Both the position numbers and the translations under genes were made by a program. Positions 58,388 to 64,000 of a stretch of DNA of 64,000 nucleotides are shown piece after piece. Source of the DNA: Siphonodentalium dalli. Its lineage: Eukaryota > Mollusca > Scaphopoda > Gadilida > Siphonodentaliidae. The first letter of the stretch is position 1; every line of letters starts with the position of its first letter. Location: positions 99,903,319 to 99,967,318 of the forward strand of contig CP136066.1 of the NCBI GenBank assembly GCA_032622095.1, written 5' to 3'. Under the pieces are notes generated by a model that was not told where the DNA came from, did no database searches, and saw only the letters and a list, made by a program, of their open reading frames with translations.

Positions 58388-59112
58388 TTACCTTAATAAA
58401 AATATGATATATGTATCGCGCATGGACCTCAACATTGCACTTTTTGTTGCTAAATCGGCTGCGTGGTCAGCACCATGGCAGTCACAAGGGACTGAATTCT
58501 CGTGCGGTGCCGCACAGCGGGCATCTATATAGGACAGGGAGGCAACCATATAACCCGTTCCATATTTTCGAAAATAGGGCTGAAGTCGTGCATGGAGTGT
58601 CAAAATAGCCCCTTTTGATACTAAATCGGCTGCGTGGCCAGATCCATGGCGGCCACCCGGGAATTCTTGCATTTTCGTGCGGTGCCACCCAGCGGGCATC
58701 TATAGGACAGGGACGTGACTATATAGCCCCTTCAAAATATTCGAAAATTGGTCTGAAGTCGTGCATGGAGACCAAATAGCACGTTTTGTTACTAAATCGG
58801 CTGCGTAGCCAGAACCATGGCGGCCACCCTGGAATCCTGGCATTGCCGTGCGGTGCCACCGAGCGGGCATCTTATATATGACAGGGGCACGACCATATAT
58901 ATACACGGAAGGATTCCCTTGTGACTGCAATGGTTCTGGCCACGCAGCCGATTTAGCAACAAAAATTGCAATGTTGAGCTCCGTGCACAACTTCAGCCCA
59001 ATTATCGAACATTTGGAAGGGGTTATATGGTTGCGTCCCTGTCCCGTTGACGCCCACCGAGTGGCACCGCATGCAAATGCAAGGATTCCCGGGAGGCCGC
59101 CATGCTTCTAGC
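58388..59112. repeat. ~171-bp tandem units followed by an inverted unit
   Basis: CTAAATCGGCTGCGTGG-type starts occur at 58451, 58621 and 58794. Units share CCATGGCGGCCACC, TGCGGTGCCACC.AGCGGGCA and TCGAAAAT.GG.CTGAAGTC. From about 58905 to 59110 the sequence runs backwards (CACGCAGCCGATTTAGCAAC), giving a foldback structure. More GC-rich than its surroundings. Confidence 0.88.
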
Positions 59113-59119
59113 TACGTAA

Positions 59120-61030
59120 TCATGTTTATGGGCTGCGAAACGGTTTTCAAAAACATTTCTTTGTTTTTTTGTGACATCTCCCAGTCTGTTGTTGAAAATA
59201 CGTAAGAGTTTTAGGTCCTGATGGATCTGGGTTTTCTCTATCCATATTGTCGATTTAATTGTTTAAATACCAGAGGAGCAGATGGTGGCGATTTTCTGCT
59301 ATGTCTATATAGTGGTATAAACGATACGACGTCACGATATCGGGAAGAGAAGTCCCAGAACCCAAGATACTGGCAGGTATACCACGATGAGATCAGTGAA
59401 ACCCACTTGAAATCCTAAACGCTCTGTATAGTCACACCGACTATCGACCCATTGGCCAAAGCCGGGACTATAGCCTATAGTACATGTATGAGGTGGCGCG
59501 GCTTTTCCAAATTAATTGTCAACACACCTCATCCCACACGGACAACATCTTCATGTATACGGTATTTTTATTTGTTTATATCTGCATTAAGTATACACTA
59601 ATACTATAAAACAAGTTGATTATACGGTGACAGTCTTGATTTCTTGTTTACACTCAGACAGGATGTCATCCGGAAAACTAGCAATTTATTTGTGCCTAAT
59701 ATTCAGCCAACTTAAGTCGGACAACGATTCCAACATTTATAACCAAAATATGCAATATATGTATATAGTCATTCTCCAAGACAATGCCAATTTGTATTGT
59801 AATAATCAATCGGATAGGAATTTCATGAAAGCATTGTCATTCTGTGTACGTAGCATCAATTATAAGACTGGAGCTATATTTCAGCCTTTTCTATACATGC
59901 CCAGCGATACCTATATCGATTGGCATGTGTCCCTCGTCAAAGTTTCAACAGGAAGGGGATCCGGATGTTGAAATGTAAACCGTTGAAAGAAGCACTCAAT
60001 GTGATAACTACAAAAGGCTTTTACCACCCAAGGCGCACCTGTTATTCTGGAAATCCATATATTAATCTTATGAGACTGGTGGCAGCGAACAGAATTGGAG
60101 AGGTGATTAAAAATAACTCTATAGATACTGACACACAATGTTCTGTTGAAATGAATCTCCTAATTGAAAATACCGCTAGGTTTATCGACGCTCCGTGGGT
60201 CTACTTGGATAGATCTTGAAACTTATGATGCAGAATAGCTTTTACCTCCCTATAACTCAATTGGAAATTAATTGATTAATCTTGGCATATATCACAAAGA
60301 AATGGGTTCATCGTCCAAACCATGACTAAAACGCACACTGCCAAACATATTTAATATAAAACATTTTTGACATAGCATCATACATCCTGGGACCCAACTT
60401 TAGCCCGAGCCTGTGTACATATTCCGTCATTTTCTAGTCATTTTTTTTTTAATTTGGCACAGATATTAAACATCGTTGGAACCTGCAATTCTGAGTTTGG
60501 TTGGACACATTTTTGTCGAGTTCTTGTCATTTTTGCCGACTTTTCTAGCTCGTTAGCGCAATAACTTGAACAAATATTAACCGATTTTAACAATGTTTTG
60601 CGTAAGAGCTATTTAAAAAAAATTCGAAAACCAGACTTATCCGATCTTTTCTACCGCAATTATGGCCCCTAGTTTGACGAATTTTCTTGATTTTCAACAT
60701 TTGAGGTTTCCGGATGATGACATTTATTCCGGACATATCCAATCCTTCAGTTAGCCACCGTCTCCAGGGACATTGTGGTCGGTCGACCTTTTATTTAATA
60801 TGATTTGGTGTATCATTTCTAGATGAAGACAATCCAACTCGACCACCCATCGGACACTTGAATTATTCTAAACCACACAACTATCGGCATTGCCGCGCCG
60901 TATATATCAGTACCCGATTCCTAGATTATATCCACACTACTTTCCCACCCATCGGAAACATGAATTATCAAAAAAATGCTCTTCATTGTTCGGTCCACAA
61001 AATTTTAGGAGACAACGATACGATTAGGTG
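59120..61030. other. Interior of the 11.7-kb element, weak ORFs only
   Basis: A 114-codon frame (59627-59971) holding MSSGKLAIYLCLIFSQLKSD, and an overlapping frame to 60219, look somewhat protein-like. They overlap a repeat also found at 55.1 kb and have no family match that I know. A dispersed repeat of the GTTTCCGGATGATGACAT type lies at 60380-60790. Confidence 0.3.
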
Positions 61031-61041
61031 CCATTAACTTA

Positions 61042-61400
61042 GGCTGAATAGGTCACTCTCACCGGTTTTCTGTGATAAAGTTACCCAGGTTCCTAATTTT
61101 GTGATAAAGTTACCCAGGTTGGTGAGAATTGTGATAAAGTTACCCAGGTTAAGCAAATCTCACAATATCAACTCGATTTAAAAGTGACAGAGGGGAATAT
61201 TGTTCAGTTTTGGCAAGTAATAGCCCTTATCAAGCATAAATTAAGACATATCACAAAAATCAATAATTTGTTGCTAAACATGAACTATTATTAACCTGGG
61301 TAACTTTATCACATTCTTCTCCAACCTGGGTAACTTTATCACAATTTCAGGAACCTGGGTAACTTTGTCACAGAAAACCGATGAGAGTGACCTATTCAGC
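61042..61400. mobile_element. Hairpin MITE with 8-bp duplication and triple iterons
   Basis: The element GGCTGAATAGGTCACTCTC...GAGAGTGACCTATTCAGC is flanked by TTAACTTA on both sides (61034-61041 and 61401-61408). Each arm holds three copies of GTGATAAAGTTACCCAGGTT (left 61072, 61101, 61131; right, inverted, 61292, 61323, 61351). An 8-bp duplication is typical of hAT elements. Non-coding. Confidence 0.9.
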
Positions 61401-61409
61401 TTAACTTAG

Positions 61410-61890
61410 CAGGTATAATTCCATGCGCATTAAGATTCGTCGACTAAGATTGTTACAAGTAACACCACCAGGGAGATACAGCTGCACCTATGTAGCCTCT
61501 GATGTCTACATATATAGAGTACGGTACATGCAGTTTGCATTGGTGTGTGGCACCGTGGTACGGTATATATCATCTCATTCAAAACCAGCTAAATAATCTT
61601 TTAATTCTTATTTTTTTTTAAACACAGATTCACCCATATTAGCATTGCACTGTATCAACCCAATTCATTGTGCTGTAATGCCGTTGAAGGTTTTTTGTGA
61701 GTTTGTCAGTAGCTTCATATCTGCCCTTACACAAGTTCCATGAATTCCGTTACTAGTTCCCAGACCAACCCCAGTTTCTAGTTCCCAGTTCTCATAATAT
61801 GATAACAATCGTTACTGAATCGCCCACATGTATGTATGCGTAATCACAGCAGCTACGGTGTCATCCTTTCTGGATTCTTCTTGTGCCGCG
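61410..61890. other. Interior of the 11.7-kb element, no gene recognised
   Basis: Short local repeat CTAGTTCCCAG (61753, 61778). No gene seen. Confidence 0.35.
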
Positions 61891-61896
61891 ACTAGT

Positions 61897-62130
61897 CCAT
61901 GAGGAATCTAATGGTGTGGTTTATAGACGTCAATAGTGGCGCCATTTGAGTCAGGGATGCATTGAAGGGGAGAGGTGCACAATAATTAATTAACCTGTTT
62001 AGCGCCGATTTCCACAAAGTTGATACACATTCTTCTCTATGAAACGAGGAATCTAATCGTGTGCTTTCAAGATGGCAAAAGTGGCGCTATTTGAGTCAGG
62101 GGTGCAGTGCAGGGAGAGGGATACCAAAAT
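61897..62130 (+). repeat. Subterminal 149-bp direct repeat
   Basis: GAGGAATCTAATGGTGTG...GTGGCGCCATTTGAGTCAGG at 61900 recurs as GAGGAATCTAATCGTGTG...GTGGCGCTATTTGAGTCAGG at 62049, just inside the right end of the 11.7-kb element. Confidence 0.8.
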
Positions 62131-62182
62131 CGCACTTCCGCAAAAAGCCAATTTGGCATTTTTGGCGGATATGTTTTTCGGT

Positions 62183-62198
62183 GGTTACCATGGCAACC
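62183..62198. promoter_or_regulatory. RFX X-box-like palindrome, right end
   Basis: GGTTACCATGGCAACC, one base from a perfect palindrome, fits the RFX X-box consensus and mirrors the site at 50754-50769 in the other inverted end. Confidence 0.45.
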
Positions 62199-62712
62199 AT
62201 GGGCTTTCTCTAGCATGGCATGATATCCAAATCCACAAGATATCACCTCAGGATATTGTATACAAAGTTTGTTGCTTTTACCTTAAAATGCACGATTCAC
62301 CCTTTTTTTGACACGGAGCCGCCCTACTATTATGGTCGCCTCATTATGAGTCGGTAATGTGACTAAACCGCTACAAGACACAGTGTTTTATGTTAGGAGA
62401 TTATATCACTGATTAGTTTCTTAGTGTCGTGTGAGATATATCAAAGACTACCAGAATTGATCAACGAAATGATACGCATCATGGTACACTAAATTAGTGG
62501 TTTCAAATGGTTCACAATATACTGGTATACATTCATTCTTTGTTTTGAACTAATCCCTTTCATGGATTATAAACTATATATATACACGCACCCAATCTGC
62601 GTGGGTTTTTTCATCCTACTAACAACCCCGACATCACGATACACTAATTTAGTGGTTTCAAATATATAGATATGCACGCACCCAATCTGTGCTGGGTTTC
62701 TTTTATTCTACT

Positions 62713-62895
62713 TTCAACCGGGAGTATGTCATGGATACAAGTTACGTCAAGACAGTTCTCGACACATCAGACAAGATTGATTCAAGTTCATTGCTCTTAG
62801 CAGGGGAGATTCAGATGCTGGCTGGTAAATACAATGGCGTTGCACAAGTGAGCGCCAATTTGAAGGCCATATTCGCTATGGTTTGCCCCTGTTGA
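62713..62895 (+). CDS. Conserved terminal coding exon, copy 2
   Basis: Reads FNREYVMDTSYVKTVLDTSD, then KIDSSSLLLAGEIQMLAGKY and NGVAQVSANLKAIFAMVCP before TGA. Open in both duplicates, unlike the recombinase fragment. The polyadenylation hexamer seen in copy 1 is changed to AATAAC here. Confidence 0.45.
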   Translation, partial: FNREYVMDTSYVKTVLDTSDKIDSSSLLLAGEIQMLAGKYNGVAQVSANLKAIFAMVCPC

Positions 62896-63075
62896 AAACA
62901 ATTAAATGACAATTTGGTCCAATGTGACCTTGTTTACGTTTCTACTTTCGGCCCATATTCCTAGAATATTTAATCGACATTCACGACAGGTGATCGATGT
63001 AGCGTGCCCACAATGTTGTGCAACTTTCAAGTAAATAACAGTAGTTTCATTGAAACACATAAGAATGCGAGTTCA

Positions 63076-63453
63076 CATAACTGAAAAGAGTTATTTTATT
63101 GAGAAATAGCTGTCATAGTGTTGTCGACCAGTTTGGTTTATTTGAGTAAAGCTCCGCCCATTACTCAGAAGCGGCACCAATATATTTGTAAACGTACAAC
63201 ACGTGATCGTCGGTGTCAGACTGCCTTCAATCTGACATTTTTCTGTTTTTACCTTACACTGGGCTACATTATAGTTATTGCAGCCATGTTGACCTCCAGT
63301 TATAACATATACAATATAATTTAACATATAACATCTGCTTTGTTCTGTTGAAAGCAATAATGACATGTAAACTGGACCGATAAATACCAAAGAATATAAT
63401 TTTGTTATTGAAAAATTAACTATTTATTTTTAGTGTCCCTCTCAATCATCGGA
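63076..63453 (+). repeat. 378-bp near-identical block, copy 2
   Basis: Counterpart of 21399-21776 with one substitution and no gaps, embedded in a more diverged duplication. Confidence 0.9.
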
Positions 63454-64000
63454 AATATATGAAATAAATGCATAGCAAATTCAATATCGAACAAAATAGC
63501 ATCTTTCTTGTACCACGTGTTAGTTTTATACAATAGAATCTAATTAAAACATAACATGGGTTTTTTAAGCATTGGTTTGGAAGCCTGAATACATCTTTAG
63601 AACAATTTATTGACACATTTAAAATTAAAAATGACATTTTTAGATTTTGTTTTATTATTATTAATTTCAATAAATCAATGTCAGGCGGAATGTGCCTCAA
63701 CTAATAATCTTCCTCTCACTACCTGTCGTTACTAGCATTAGATATACTAATGAATAAACTACAATATACACATTGTAGTAGATATTTGCGCATTATCCAC
63801 ATTTAAAAGTGAAGAGTTGAATATCAACTCACAGGTGAAAACAATTTCATGAGTACCGGTAATATATTAATATATATATTAATCTTAAGGTTGACTAACA
63901 TATACATTTATTAGTTCCCATGCACTAAACAGTCAGTAAAAATATGACTGAAAGATTTGATATTCAAATGCTATGTCAAAAAGCAATCCAAATTAAATAG

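Larger units (their letters stand above)
50633..62329. mobile_element. 11.7-kb element with ~150-bp inverted ends and TTA duplication
   Basis: Comparison with copy 1 defines both ends exactly: TTA (50630-50632) + TAGTGGGGCGG ... CCGCCCTACTA + TTA (62330-62332), against a single TTA at 20660. The two ends are imperfect inverted repeats over ~150 bp, sharing AATCGTGCATTTTA.GGTAAA, AGCA.CAAACTT, GATATCATGCCA.GCT.GAGA and a palindromic GGTT.CCATGGCAACC. A 3-bp TTA target fits PIF/Harbinger elements, but no transposase or Myb-like gene was found. The interior is a patchwork: SINE, hairpins, a LINE fragment and tandem repeats. It may be a large non-autonomous element that collected insertions. Confidence 0.85.
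48236..64000 (+). repeat. Segmental duplication, copy 2, interrupted
   Basis: Direct counterpart of 18238-24932: 48236-50632 matches 18238-20662, and 62330-64000 matches 20660-24932. It lacks the two copy-1 insertions and is split by the 11.7-kb element. The end of the window cuts it off just where the match in copy 1 also ends or shortly before. Confidence 0.97.

Noticed and set aside
59627-60219. Two overlapping frames that might form a small secreted protein
   Set aside because: They are in different frames, and part of the sequence is a repeat also present inverted at 55.1 kb.
48236-64000. Treating the right-hand copy as an assembly artefact
   Set aside because: The copies differ by several percent and by three precise insertions with target duplications, so they are real separate loci.

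Overview
The window is eukaryotic: AT-rich DNA, short exons with GT/AG borders, LINE, SINE, Helitron and Crypton-type remnants, and many dispersed and tandem repeats. A mollusc, probably a bivalve, is the best guess. The reasons are a tRNA-derived SINE with a (CAAT)n tail, Helitron-like elements with central tandem units ending in a microsatellite, and the general repeat style. The species cannot be read from the sequence. No operons, CRISPR arrays or bacterial features are present.

Left part (1-18 kb). The plus strand carries the 3' half of a multi-exon gene (344-12,014). Its exons match the C-terminal end of an invertebrate/fish family derived from tyrosine recombinases, followed by acidic linker exons and a Trp-rich terminal exon. 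One A-run frameshift suggests a pseudogene or a sequence error. Its introns are filled with repeats: a hairpin MITE, a ~150-bp tandem foldback element, and a Helitron-like array whose 122-bp units each hold a GCGCATGCGC palindrome. The last exon has been duplicated, and the copy was later split by a TTAA-flanked element containing a minisatellite. From 14.7 to 16.6 kb lies a large inverted repeat.

Duplicated block (18.2-24.9 kb and 48.2-64.0 kb). A long direct duplication dominates the window. Each copy serves as the empty site for insertions in the other. This reveals an 11.7-kb element with terminal inverted repeats and a TTA target duplication in copy 2 (50,633-62,329). In copy 1 it reveals a 2.1-kb element (CACGTG duplication) and a 0.5-kb element (TTAA duplication). 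The block carries a broken tyrosine-recombinase fragment and a conserved short coding exon.

Middle (26-48 kb). A 5'-truncated LINE with an intact reverse transcriptase (minus strand) adjoins a frameshifted Crypton/KIAA1958-like tyrosine recombinase (minus) and a divergent, broken Cys/His-rich ORF (plus). Degraded LINE pieces, a ~180-bp tandem array, a Helitron DUF6570 fragment and further repeats follow. Between 44.7 and 46.9 kb, four tiny minus-strand exons of matching phase encode variants of one basic Ser/Arg/Lys-rich peptide. They look like a tandemly expanded exon of a real gene, with a possible upstream exon near 48 kb.

Inside the 11.7-kb element are a SINE with a perfect 11-bp target duplication, hairpin MITEs (one with an 8-bp duplication and three iterons per arm), a LINE fragment and several tandem or foldback repeats. 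No transposase was recognised. Both of its ends carry palindromes matching the RFX X-box.

Overall this is a gene-poor, repeat-rich region. Most coding signals are transposon-derived, and only the first gene and the small-exon gene look like candidate host genes.
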